A DNA stretch of 38,353 nt from Rhodospirillales bacterium. Its GTDB lineage: Bacteria; Pseudomonadota; Alphaproteobacteria; Rhodospirillales; SHVU01. Below are positions 10,423 through 18,653 of the stretch, piece after piece. The stretch spans positions 1-38,353 of the forward strand of contig SHVU01000017.1 of the NCBI GenBank assembly GCA_009691105.1. The letters are read 5' to 3'. The notes beneath the pieces were generated by a model, which saw only the letters and a list, made by a program, of their open reading frames with translations, made no database searches and was not told the DNA's origin. How positions within the stretch are numbered: position 1 is the first letter of the stretch; each line of letters begins with the position of its first letter. The position numbers and the translations under genes are program-made.

Positions 10423-11376
10423 TTACGCGAGGCCGTTCCGTCCCATCGCCAAGAACTTGTCGCGGCGGCGCGTCTTCAAGGTCGGACCGTCGAGACCGGC
10501 GAGCGAGTCTAGCGCGCCGATGATCGCGTCGCCGACCCGCGCCAAGCTGGCGCCCTTGTCGCGATGCGCCCCGCCGAGCGGCTCCGGCACGATTGCGTCG
10601 ATGACGCCCAGCTCCAGAAGATCCTGCGCCGTCAGCTTCAAAGCGTCGGCCGCCTCTTGGGCGGTGCCGTCGTTGCGCCACAAGATCGAGGCGCAGCCTT
10701 CGGGCGAGATCACCGAATAAATGGAATGCTCCAGCATCAGGACGACGTTGGCCGAGGCCAGCGCCATGGCGCCGCCAGATCCGCCTTCGCCGATGATGAC
10801 GCTGACCAGCGGCACTTTGAGACCCAGGCACACGTCGATGGCCCGCGCGATCGCTTCCGCTTGACCGCGGGCTTCGGCGTCGATGCCCGGATAGGCACCG
10901 GCGGTATCGACGAGCGTGACGACCGGCAATCCGAACCGCTCGGCCATCAGCATCAGGCGCTGGGCCTTGCGATAGCCTTCGGGTCGGGCCATGCCGAAGT
11001 TGTGTTTGACGCGACCGTCGGTGCCGGTGCCCTTCTCGTGACCGATGACGACGACCGAACGGCCGCGCAGTCGGCCCAAGCCGCCGATGATGGCCCGGTC
11101 CTCGCCGAACGACCGATCGCCGGCCAGCGGCACGAAGTCTTCGACGAGCCCGGCCAGATAATCGACGGTATGCGGCCGCTCGTGATGACGCGCCACGAGC
11201 GTTTTCTGCCACGGCGTCAGCTTGGCGTAGGTCTGGCGCAGCAGCTTGGCGTGCTTGGCTTCCAGGCGCGCCGCTTCCTTGCTGACCTCGGCCGACGAGC
11301 CGGGAGCATGTCGCAGTTCTTGGATTCGCCCCTCGATCTCGGCGATTGGCTTCTCAAATTCGAGAAACGTCGGCAT
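10423..11376 (-). CDS. accA: Acetyl-CoA carboxylase carboxyltransferase subunit alpha
   Basis: A 317-residue AccA of normal length. The N-terminal helical region ([18 protein letters not shown]) is followed by the carboxyltransferase crotonase-like fold, with [24 protein letters not shown], the GGSGGAMAL oxyanion segment, and the [11 protein letters not shown] motif conserved in bacterial AccA. With AccD it transfers carboxyl from carboxybiotin to acetyl-CoA to make malonyl-CoA for fatty-acid synthesis. It is transcribed alone on the minus strand, and its 5' end is divergent from the TRAP operon. Confidence 0.97.
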   Translation of the reverse strand: MPTFLEFEKPIAEIEGRIQELRHAPGSSAEVSKEAARLEAKHAKLLRQTYAKLTPWQKTLVARHHERPHTVDYLAGLVEDFVPLAGDRSFGEDRAIIGGLGRLRGRSVVVIGHEKGTGTDGRVKHNFGMARPEGYRKAQRLMLMAERFGLPVVTLVDTAGAYPGIDAEARGQAEAIARAIDVCLGLKVPLVSVIIGEGGSGGAMALASANVVLMLEHSIYSVISPEGCASILWRNDGTAQEAADALKLTAQDLLELGVIDAIVPEPLGGAHRDKGASLARVGDAIIGALDSLAGLDGPTLKTRRRDKFLAMGRNGLA

Positions 11377-11559
11377 GGGCTCTGTCTACAAGGGCCTGGG
11401 GGGCGAAGACAAGTCAAACCGGCAGAATGACGCGATTTTTAGCCCTCTTGCAGTGGGATGCCAATTGGCGGAAAATTCCCGATACGGCCGACATCCGGGC
11501 ATATCGAGATCGTCGGCTCATAATGAAGAACTAAACCCGTTTCTGTGGAGGAAACACCT

Positions 11560-12720
11560 ATGACCGAGACCCGAACCAAGGGTGCCGCCAAAGGTCGCCG
11601 TGCATTTCTTAAAGTCGGAGCCGGCATCGCTGCCGGCGCCGTCATGGCGCCCACCGTTAGCCGCGGCCAATCCGGCCCGATCAGCATGCGCTGGCAAAGC
11701 ACCTGGCCGGCGAAGGACATCTTTCACGAATACGCCAACGACTTCGCCAAAAAGGTAAACGACATGACGGGCGGCGACCTCAAGATCGAGGTTCTGCCGG
11801 CCGGCGCGGTAGTTCCGGCCTTCGGTCTTCTCGACGCGGTGTCGTCGGGCACCCTCGACGGCGGCCACGGCGTGCTCGTGTATCACTATGGCAAGAGCAC
11901 GGCGCTTGCCCTCTGGGGATCTGGTCCCGCCTTCGGCATGGACGCCAACATGCTGCTGTCATGGCACAAGTACGGCGGCGGCAGGGCTTTGCTTGAAGAA
12001 ATTTACAAGTCCATCGGCGCCAACGTCGTGTCGTATCCCTACGGACCGATGCCCACTCAGCCGCTCGGCTGGTTCAAGAAACCGATCCAAAAGGCCGACG
12101 ACATGAAAGGCCTCAAGTACCGAACCGTCGGTATCTCGATCGACGTGTTCACGGGCATGGGCGCGGCGGTCAATGCGTTGCCGGGCGGCGAAATCGTTCC
12201 GGCCATGGACCGCGGCCTGTTGGACGCGGCGGAATTCAACAACGCGTCTTCGGATCGCACTCTCGGATTCCCCGACGTCTCCAAGGTCTGCATGTTGCAG
12301 AGCTATCACCAGAACGCCGAGCAGTTCGAGATCTTATTCAACAAGGCGAAGTTCGACGCGCTCCCGGCGAAGATGAAGTCGATCATCGACAACGCCGTCG
12401 AGGCCGCGTCGCAGGACATGAGCTGGAAAGCGATCGATCGCTACTCCAAGGACTACGACGAGATGAAGTCCAAGGATAAAGTCCGGTTCTACAAGACGCC
12501 GGACGCGATCCTGCAAACGCAGCTCGAGATCTACGACCAGGTCGCCTCGAAGAAGGCCACCGAAAATCCGTTGTTCAAGAAGATCGTGGACTCGCAACGG
12601 GCGTTCGCGGCACGGGCCATGGCCTGGGACATGGACACCAACGTCGGCCGCCGCATGGCCTACAACCACTACTTCGTCAAAAAGGCCCCGGCGAGCACCG
12701 CCGCACCGGCCAAGAAGTAG
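11560..12720 (+). CDS. TRAP transporter periplasmic substrate-binding protein (DctP family, FcbT1/TakP-like)
   Basis: A 386-residue protein. The ATG at 11560 is chosen because GGAGGAAA lies 7 nt upstream. The N-terminus carries a twin-arginine motif (RRAFLK, residues 13-18) and a hydrophobic stretch, so it is probably exported folded by Tat. The mature domain matches the subgroup of mannitol/chloroaromatic-type TRAP binding proteins that also contains the 2-oxoacid binder TakP, including KGLKYRTVGI and the AAEFNNASSD segment near the ligand-contact region. It captures an organic acid in the periplasm and delivers it to the DctQM permease. The ligand cannot be assigned from sequence. A strong hairpin follows the stop. 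Confidence 0.93.
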   Translation: MTETRTKGAAKGRRAFLKVGAGIAAGAVMAPTVSRGQSGPISMRWQSTWPAKDIFHEYANDFAKKVNDMTGGDLKIEVLPAGAVVPAFGLLDAVSSGTLDGGHGVLVYHYGKSTALALWGSGPAFGMDANMLLSWHKYGGGRALLEEIYKSIGANVVSYPYGPMPTQPLGWFKKPIQKADDMKGLKYRTVGISIDVFTGMGAAVNALPGGEIVPAMDRGLLDAAEFNNASSDRTLGFPDVSKVCMLQSYHQNAEQFEILFNKAKFDALPAKMKSIIDNAVEAASQDMSWKAIDRYSKDYDEMKSKDKVRFYKTPDAILQTQLEIYDQVASKKATENPLFKKIVDSQRAFAARAMAWDMDTNVGRRMAYNHYFVKKAPASTAAPAKK

Positions 12721-12738
12721 CCTAGCGACGGATGGCTT

Positions 12739-12776
12739 GATGAGGCACCATTCCGACGGCGGAATGGTGCCTCATC
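12739..12776 (+). terminator. 17-bp perfect hairpin between dctP and dctQ
   Basis: GATGAGGCACCATTCCG (12739-12755) and its exact reverse complement (12760-12776) surround a 4-nt ACGG loop. No T-tract follows (GTTGTGTG). It ends just before the likely dctQ start, so it probably acts as a partial terminator or 3' stabiliser that keeps the binding-protein message in excess. It could also occlude dctQ initiation. Confidence 0.8.
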
Positions 12777-12792
12777 GTTGTGTGCGGTGCGC

Positions 12793-13467
12793 GTGAACGC
12801 TCAGCGCCTTCTCTTCGCCATCGACCGGATCAGCGCCTGGACGGGAAAGGCTTGCGCCTGGCTCGTCCTGGTGTTGGCGGTGGTCGTCGGCGTCGAGGTC
12901 TTCAAGCGCTACATTCTGAACGCGCCGACGGCGTGGATATTCGATCTCAACAGTATGCTGTACGGAACGCTGTTCATGATGTGCGGTGCCTATGCGCTCG
13001 CCCAGAACGGCCATGTCCGCGGTGATTTCCTCTACCGGTTGTTGACGCCGCGCTGGCAAGCCGGCCTCGACCTGGCGCTCTACATCCTCTTTTTCACTCC
13101 TGGCATCCTGGCCCTGATCTATGCCGGCTACGATTTCGCGGCGCTGTCCTGGCACATCAACGAGCATTCCAACGTCACCGCCGACGGCCCACCAGTCTAT
13201 CCCTTCAAGATGGTGATCCCGATTGCCGGGGTGTTGGTGATGCTGCAAGGCCTCGCCGAGATCGTCCGCTGCATCGTCTGCCTACGCACCGGGGAATGGC
13301 CGGCTCGTTTGGCCGACGTCGAGGAAATCGACGTCGTCGGCGAGCAATTGGCCCAGAGCGAATTCGTCGATGCCGAGTCGCGCCGCGTCGCCAGTGACGT
13401 CCGTGATATTCAGGACACGGCCTTGCAACGCGGTCTCGGCGGACCGCGAACCGGAGACACGCCGTGA
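12793..13467 (+). CDS. TRAP transporter small permease (DctQ)
   Basis: About 224 residues from the GTG at 12793. The frame is open from TTG at 12778, and GTG at 12787 is an alternative. No good ribosome-binding site is visible because a hairpin occupies the upstream region. Four hydrophobic segments are seen (about residues 15-37, 47-66, 87-112 and 131-155), with the FKRYILNAPTAW and NGHVRGDFLY motifs of DctQ. After the last helix comes a charged tail of about 60 residues, longer than in simple DctQ proteins and probably cytoplasmic. It forms the membrane complex with DctM, whose gene starts inside its last codon (GTGA overlap). Confidence 0.9.
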   Translation: MNAQRLLFAIDRISAWTGKACAWLVLVLAVVVGVEVFKRYILNAPTAWIFDLNSMLYGTLFMMCGAYALAQNGHVRGDFLYRLLTPRWQAGLDLALYILFFTPGILALIYAGYDFAALSWHINEHSNVTADGPPVYPFKMVIPIAGVLVMLQGLAEIVRCIVCLRTGEWPARLADVEEIDVVGEQLAQSEFVDAESRRVASDVRDIQDTALQRGLGGPRTGDTP

Positions 13468-15668
13468 GCGATCCGCTGATCGGCTTGTCGATGCTCGGCC
13501 TGATCGTGGCCGCGATCATGATGGGATTTCCGACGGCCTTCACGCTGATGGGCCTCGGCATGTTGTTCGGCGCCCTCGCCTTTTTCGATCCGGCGCAATT
13601 GCTGCACGAGAGCCGCATCTTCGATCTCATGGTCCAGCGCACCCATGGCGCGATGAACAACGACACGTTGCTGTCGATCCCGCTGTTCGTCCTCATGGGC
13701 TACATCATCGAACGCGCCGCCCTCGTCGATCGGATGTTCCTCAGCGTCCAACTCGCCTTCCGGCGCGTCCCCGCCTCCCTGGCGGTCACGACCCTGCTGG
13801 TCTGCGCTTTCTGGGGCATCGCCTCTGGCATCGTCGGCGCCGTCGTCGTGCTCATGGGCGTCATCGCCCTGCGCCCGATGCTGAACGCCGGCTACGACGT
13901 TCGGCTCGCCACCGGCGTCATCACCGCCGGCGGCACGCTCGGCATCCTGATCCCGCCCTCGGTCATGCTGATCGTCTATGCCGCCGTGTCGGGGCAATCG
14001 ATCGTCAAGCTTTACGCCGCGGCGATGCTGCCCGGCTTTTTCCTGACGTTCCTGTATCTCGCCTACATCATCGGCTGGGCGATGCTCAATCCGAAGATCG
14101 CGCCGAAGCTGCCAGCCGATCAATATCGCATCGCCGTCCCGGCCTGGCTCGTCAGCCTACAACGTGGCGCCACGAACCGGGTGTTGGGCGGACTGCTCGC
14201 CGCCGTCGCTCGCCCGGGTCTGGTGCGGGACCTCGCCACGGCGGAGGGCCGCGTCGGCTACCCCACAGTCGTGAAGAACGCGCTCGCGGCGCTGCTGCCG
14301 TTCCTCCTGACCGCATCGGTCTTCGCGACGGCCTGGTGGTACGTCATGGTCCACAACGCCCCCCAAGCCGAATCGACGGTGCTGACGATCGGCGAGCAAG
14401 CCATCGTCGACGCCCCGCCCGAAGATCTGTCCGGCCCGTTCACGACGACGGAAGACTCCGACGACGATTCGACCGCCAGCGATGACTCGACGACCGACGA
14501 TTCCACGGCCAGCGACGACGCGACCGATGACGACGCCACGGACGACGCCTCCGATCCAGACGCCACGACCGGCACCGATGCCGACTCCGATTCCGAAGGC
14601 GTGGTCGAGCTGGGCACTGACACCGCTACGGATCCGTCCGCAGACGTCGCGGCACCGCAAGGCCGGGCCGCCGTCACGCCAGACCCGTCGACCAACATTC
14701 CGTTGCAGCAGGCCGAAGAACCCGTCCTGCCGATGGTGGCCGAAGCGCCGCACGGCTTCTACGCCTGGTTCGGCGGGTTTGGCGTCGCGGCGCTCTTGCT
14801 GCTGGGCCTTTACTACCGGCGCATGGATGGCGAGCAGGTCGAGATCATCAAGATGCTCGCCGCGTCGGTCATGCCGCTCGGAGTGCTCACCTTCATCGTC
14901 CTCGCCGTCATTCTGCTCGGCATCACCACCGCAACTGAATCCGCCGGCATCGGCTGCGTCGGCGCGCTGTATCTCGTCAGCCTGGAGAAGTATCGGCGCT
15001 TCGCGGTGTGGTCGACGCTCATCGGCACCGTCATCGGCCTCGGGCTCGGATCGATGCGCGGCGATCTGACGACGCTGGTCGTCTCCGGCACCCTCGCCGG
15101 GGTTTTCGCGGGCACGGCCCTGCCATGGATCTACGATTTCCTGACCGAACGGCGCTTGCTGCATATCCTTCAGCAATCCGTTTTCCTGACGGCGCGCACC
15201 ACCGCCATGGTCTGCTGGCTCTTCGTAGGCTCGGCGCTGTTCTCCGCCGTCTTCGCGCTCCACGGCGGCCAGCAGTTGATCGAAGACTGGGTGCTGGGAC
15301 TCGAGCTTTCACAGCTCGGCTTCATCTTCATCGCCCAAGCCATCATCTTCCTGCTCGGCTGGCCGCTCGAATGGACCGAAATCATCGTGATCTTCGTTCC
15401 GATCTTCGTGCCCCTGCTCTCGCACTTCGACGTCGATCCGGTGCTGTTCGGAACGATGGTGGCGGTCAATCTCCAGGCAGCGTTCCTGTCGCCGCCGGTC
15501 GCCATGTCGGCCTTCTATCTGAAAGGCGTCGCCCCGAAGCACGTCACCTTGAATCAAATCTTCGCCGGCATGATGCCGTACATGCTGATCGTCATCCTGT
15601 GCATGGCGATCATGTACGCTTGGCCCGGCATGACGTTGTGGCTGCCGAACGCTCTCTACGGCAACTAG
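13464..15668 (+). CDS. TRAP transporter large permease (DctM) with acidic repeat insertion
   Basis: A 734-residue DctM, far above the family's usual 425-ish residues. The first half (residues 1-210) is canonical, with GFPTAFTLMG, LSIPLFVLMGYIIE and the GGTLGILIPPSVMLIVY motif. A non-canonical block follows, with a hydrophobic segment near 277-297 and then an Asp/Ser/Thr-rich stretch (328-378) and a Pro-rich linker. Transport-domain sequence resumes at a helix near 432 and includes ITTATESAGIG (487-497). A second insertion of about 45 residues (513-557) adds two hydrophobic segments before the usual C-terminal half (LSPPVAMSAFYLKG). It catalyses sodium-driven solute uptake with DctP and DctQ. 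Its stop codon overlaps the stop of the convergent dehydrogenase gene (shared CTAG). Confidence 0.92.
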   Translation: MSDPLIGLSMLGLIVAAIMMGFPTAFTLMGLGMLFGALAFFDPAQLLHESRIFDLMVQRTHGAMNNDTLLSIPLFVLMGYIIERAALVDRMFLSVQLAFRRVPASLAVTTLLVCAFWGIASGIVGAVVVLMGVIALRPMLNAGYDVRLATGVITAGGTLGILIPPSVMLIVYAAVSGQSIVKLYAAAMLPGFFLTFLYLAYIIGWAMLNPKIAPKLPADQYRIAVPAWLVSLQRGATNRVLGGLLAAVARPGLVRDLATAEGRVGYPTVVKNALAALLPFLLTASVFATAWWYVMVHNAPQAESTVLTIGEQAIVDAPPEDLSGPFTTTEDSDDDSTASDDSTTDDSTASDDATDDDATDDASDPDATTGTDADSDSEGVVELGTDTATDPSADVAAPQGRAAVTPDPSTNIPLQQAEEPVLPMVAEAPHGFYAWFGGFGVAALLLLGLYYRRMDGEQVEIIKMLAASVMPLGVLTFIVLAVILLGITTATESAGIGCVGALYLVSLEKYRRFAVWSTLIGTVIGLGLGSMRGDLTTLVVSGTLAGVFAGTALPWIYDFLTERRLLHILQQSVFLTARTTAMVCWLFVGSALFSAVFALHGGQQLIEDWVLGLELSQLGFIFIAQAIIFLLGWPLEWTEIIVIFVPIFVPLLSHFDVDPVLFGTMVAVNLQAAFLSPPVAMSAFYLKGVAPKHVTLNQIFAGMMPYMLIVILCMAIMYAWPGMTLWLPNALYGN
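14463..14528 (+). repeat. Two degenerate 33-nt tandem repeats encoding an Asp/Ser/Thr motif in DctM
   Basis: Unit 1 (14463-14495) and unit 2 (14496-14528) both begin GACGATTC and share GCCAGCGA. They agree at roughly three quarters of positions. They encode an 11-residue repeat close to DDSTASDDxTx, and a third, more diverged acidic stretch follows to about 14597. Confidence 0.75.
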
Positions 15669-18574
15669 ACGGGCGGCGGCGTTCGATCCAAAGCGTCGCG
15701 GAGCACGACCGCGGCATGGACGGCGGTGCGGCCCGTACCATCGAGAATCTGATGCCGGCAACTGGTGCCATCGGCGACGATCATTGCGGCCGGCGCGGCG
15801 GCGCGAACCGCCGGCAATAGCGCCCGTTCACCCATCGCCATCGAGACGTCGTAATGCTCGTCTTCCAGGCCGAAGGCTCCGGCCATGCCGCAGCAGCTTG
15901 ATTGGATTGCTTTGACGCCAAGACCGGGTACGAGGCGCAAGACCTGCTCGACCGCCCCGGCCGCACCGAAAGCCTTTTGATGGCAGTGGCCGTGAACCAG
16001 AACATCGCGGTCGGTGACCGGCTTGAGGCGAAGCGCGAGGCGCCCGGCGGCGCGTTCCGCGATCAGGAATTCCTCGAAGGTCTGGACCGACGCGGCTAGC
16101 GCGCGAGCCTCGTCGCCCGGCACCAGGCCTTTGAATTCGTCCTTAAGCGTGAACAGGCAAGACGGTTCTAGGCCGACGATCTTCCGGCCGGCGGCGACAT
16201 GGGGACGCAGCGCCGCCAGGGTCCGGCGGGCTTCGGCTTTCGCTTCGTCGATCATCCCCACCGCCAGATAGGTCCGGCCACAACAGAGCGGCCGGCCCGA
16301 GTCGGGTGACGCGACCGCGACCGTGATGCCGCCGGCTGACAAAACATCCAGCGCCGCTTCGGCGTTCTCGGGCTCGAAGTAGCGGGTGAAGGTATCGACG
16401 AACAAGACCGCGCCCGCCGGCTTCGTGCCGTTGGCGCTCTTGGCGCGGAACGGATCGGTCCGCCAGCGCGGTAGGCTGCGCCGCGCGCTCAAACCGAAGA
16501 TCGCTTCGCTGAGCCACGCCAGGCCCGGCACCTTGTCACGAAGATTAAACAGGCCGGCAAGGCGCGACGCGATCGGCGCATAGCGCGGCACGTAGGCGAC
16601 CAGGCGATCGCGCAGAGTCAGGCCGTGGCGTTGACGCCGCTGGTGCAAGACCTCGATCTTCATCCGCGCCATGTCGACGCCGGTCGGGCATTCGCGCTTG
16701 CAGCCTTTGCAGCCGACGCAGAGCGCCATAGTCGCCGCCATGTCGTCGCTAGCCAGGGCCTCGAGGCCAAGCTGTCCCGACAAGGCGAGGCGCAGCGAAT
16801 TGGCGCGGCCGCGCGTCACGTCGCGCTCGTCCTGAGTGACGCGGAAGCTCGGGCACATGACGTCGGTCGCCTTGCGGCAGGCGCCGTTGTTGTTGCACAT
16901 CTCGACGGCAGCGTTGAGCCCGCCGGCCTCGCTCCAATCGAGAGCCGTGGTCATGGGCGTCGCGGCGTAGCCGGGCTTGAAGCGGAACAGCGAACGGTCG
17001 TCCATCTTCGACGGCTGGACGATCTTGCCGGGGTTCATCAGACCTTTCGGATCGAAGGCCGCTTTGACCTTTTCAAACGCGCCGACCAGGCGCGGCCCGA
17101 ACATTGCGGCGTGGAATTCCGAACGCACCAGACCGTCGCCGTGCTCGCCGGAATGCGAGCCTTTGTATTCGCGGACGATGGCGAAGGCTTCCTCGGCGAT
17201 GGCGCGCATCTTGCCGACATCGTCCGGGTTTTTCATGTTGAGGACGGGGCGAACGTGCAAGCAGCCGACCGAGGCATGAGCGTACCAGGTGCCCGTCGTT
17301 CCGTACTTGGTGAACAAGCGCGTCAGCCGGTCGGTGTAATCGGCGAGGTCTTCGAGACGCACGGCGCAGTCTTCGATGAACGACACCGGTTTGGCGTCGC
17401 CCTTCATCGACATCATGATGTTGAGGCCGGCCTTGCGGACTTCCCAGATGTCGCGCTGGAAATCAGCCTCTGGCGCTTTCAAAACCGCGCCGGGGAATCC
17501 GTGATCGGCGACGACTTGTTCCAGCTCGTCGAGGCGGGCGCGCAGCGGTGCCGCATCATCGCCGGCGAATTCCACCAACAAAATCGCTTCCGGCCGGCCG
17601 CGCACGAAGCGGTCGACGATCGGACGATAGGCCGGAATGGCGCGGGACAAGTCGATCATCGTCCGGTCGACGAGTTCCACCGCCGTCGGACCCAGGCCGA
17701 CGATATGCCGGGTCGTCGCCATGGCGTCGTAGAAACGCTCGAAGTGCACGACGCCAAGAACCCGCGCCGGTGGGATCGGCGCCAGCATCAATTCGATCCG
17801 CGTCGAGAAGGCGAGCGTCCCTTCCGAGCCGACGAGCAGTCGCGCCAGGTTCGGACGTTCGCCCAAGGCTTCGTCCAAGTTGTAACCGCCGACGCGACGC
17901 AGCAGTTTTGGGAACCGCGCTTCGACTTCACCGGCTTCGGCGGCGGCGATGGCGAGAACGGAGTCGATGAGCGCACCGTGGGGCGACGCGGCATTGGGCC
18001 GAGCCCGCGCATCGATCTCGCCGAAGCGCATCCGATTGCCATCGGCGAGCAACGCCTCGATGCCGGCGACGTTGTGGACCATGTTTCCGTAGCGGATCGA
18101 GCGCGAGCCGCAACTGTTGTTGCCGGTCATCCCGCCGATGGTGGCTTGCGCCGCCGTTGAGACGTCCACCGGAAACATCAGCCCGTGCGGCTTGAGTGCG
18201 GCGTTCAGATGATCGAGCACGATGCCGGGCTCGACCGTCACGCGACGCGCCGCGGCGTCGACGGCGACGATGCGGTTCAGATGCTTGGTGGTGTCGATGA
18301 CCAGAGCGGCGCCGACCGTTTGGCCGCATTGCGACGTACCGCCGCCGCGCGGCAGTACCGGAATGCCTTCGTCAACGGCGATGGCGATGGCCGCCGCGAC
18401 ATCGGCCTCGGTCTTGGGGATGACCACGCCGACGGGCTCGATCTGGTAGATCGAAGCGTCGGTCGAATAGCGGCCGCGGTCGAAGGCGTCGAACAGCACC
18501 TCGCCTTCGATGGCGCGGCGCAAACGCGCGGCGATACGGCTGTCGCCGATTTTGGATCGAGTGTCGTAGCCCAC
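15665..18574 (-). CDS. FAD-linked oxidase fused to Fe-S/CCG domains (D-2-hydroxyacid dehydrogenase, GlcD-GlcF-like)
   Basis: About 969 residues from the GTG at 18574. The frame is open upstream and an ATG at 18655 is an alternative, but it overlaps the divergent gene's start and lacks a ribosome-binding site. Domains in order: FAD-binding PCMH domain (PRGGGTSQCGQ, GGMTGNNSCGSRSIRYGN), FAD-oxidase C-terminal domain, a [4Fe-4S] ferredoxin-like pair (CNNNGACRK...CPSF and CVGCKGCKRECP), then two CCG cysteine-rich domains (LCCGRTY and SSCCGMAGAFG, with HGHCHQK). This is the YdiJ-like architecture that oxidises D-2-hydroxyacids (D-lactate, glycolate or D-2-hydroxyglutarate) and passes electrons to the membrane chain. 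The substrate is not determined. Neighbouring TRAP and glyoxylate aminotransferase genes point towards glycolate, by inference only. Confidence 0.9.
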   Translation of the reverse strand: MGYDTRSKIGDSRIAARLRRAIEGEVLFDAFDRGRYSTDASIYQIEPVGVVIPKTEADVAAAIAIAVDEGIPVLPRGGGTSQCGQTVGAALVIDTTKHLNRIVAVDAAARRVTVEPGIVLDHLNAALKPHGLMFPVDVSTAAQATIGGMTGNNSCGSRSIRYGNMVHNVAGIEALLADGNRMRFGEIDARARPNAASPHGALIDSVLAIAAAEAGEVEARFPKLLRRVGGYNLDEALGERPNLARLLVGSEGTLAFSTRIELMLAPIPPARVLGVVHFERFYDAMATTRHIVGLGPTAVELVDRTMIDLSRAIPAYRPIVDRFVRGRPEAILLVEFAGDDAAPLRARLDELEQVVADHGFPGAVLKAPEADFQRDIWEVRKAGLNIMMSMKGDAKPVSFIEDCAVRLEDLADYTDRLTRLFTKYGTTGTWYAHASVGCLHVRPVLNMKNPDDVGKMRAIAEEAFAIVREYKGSHSGEHGDGLVRSEFHAAMFGPRLVGAFEKVKAAFDPKGLMNPGKIVQPSKMDDRSLFRFKPGYAATPMTTALDWSEAGGLNAAVEMCNNNGACRKATDVMCPSFRVTQDERDVTRGRANSLRLALSGQLGLEALASDDMAATMALCVGCKGCKRECPTGVDMARMKIEVLHQRRQRHGLTLRDRLVAYVPRYAPIASRLAGLFNLRDKVPGLAWLSEAIFGLSARRSLPRWRTDPFRAKSANGTKPAGAVLFVDTFTRYFEPENAEAALDVLSAGGITVAVASPDSGRPLCCGRTYLAVGMIDEAKAEARRTLAALRPHVAAGRKIVGLEPSCLFTLKDEFKGLVPGDEARALAASVQTFEEFLIAERAAGRLALRLKPVTDRDVLVHGHCHQKAFGAAGAVEQVLRLVPGLGVKAIQSSCCGMAGAFGLEDEHYDVSMAMGERALLPAVRAAAPAAMIVADGTSCRHQILDGTGRTAVHAAVVLRDALDRTPPPV

Positions 18575-18615
18575 GGGGCGGAAGAGTCGGCCCTGGCCGC
18601 CGCGTCCGTCAACCG

Positions 18616-18644
18616 TTGATTGGCCGCGCCGGGGCTGGCATAAC
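18616..18644 (+). promoter_or_regulatory. Promoter of the aminotransferase gene, near-leaderless
   Basis: TTGATT (18616-18621) and CATAAC (18639-18644) are spaced by 17 nt. Transcription would begin near 18651, only about 3 nt before the ATG at 18654. No ribosome-binding site lies upstream of that ATG, which fits a leaderless or nearly leaderless message. Confidence 0.5.
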
Positions 18645-18653
18645 CCCTGGATC

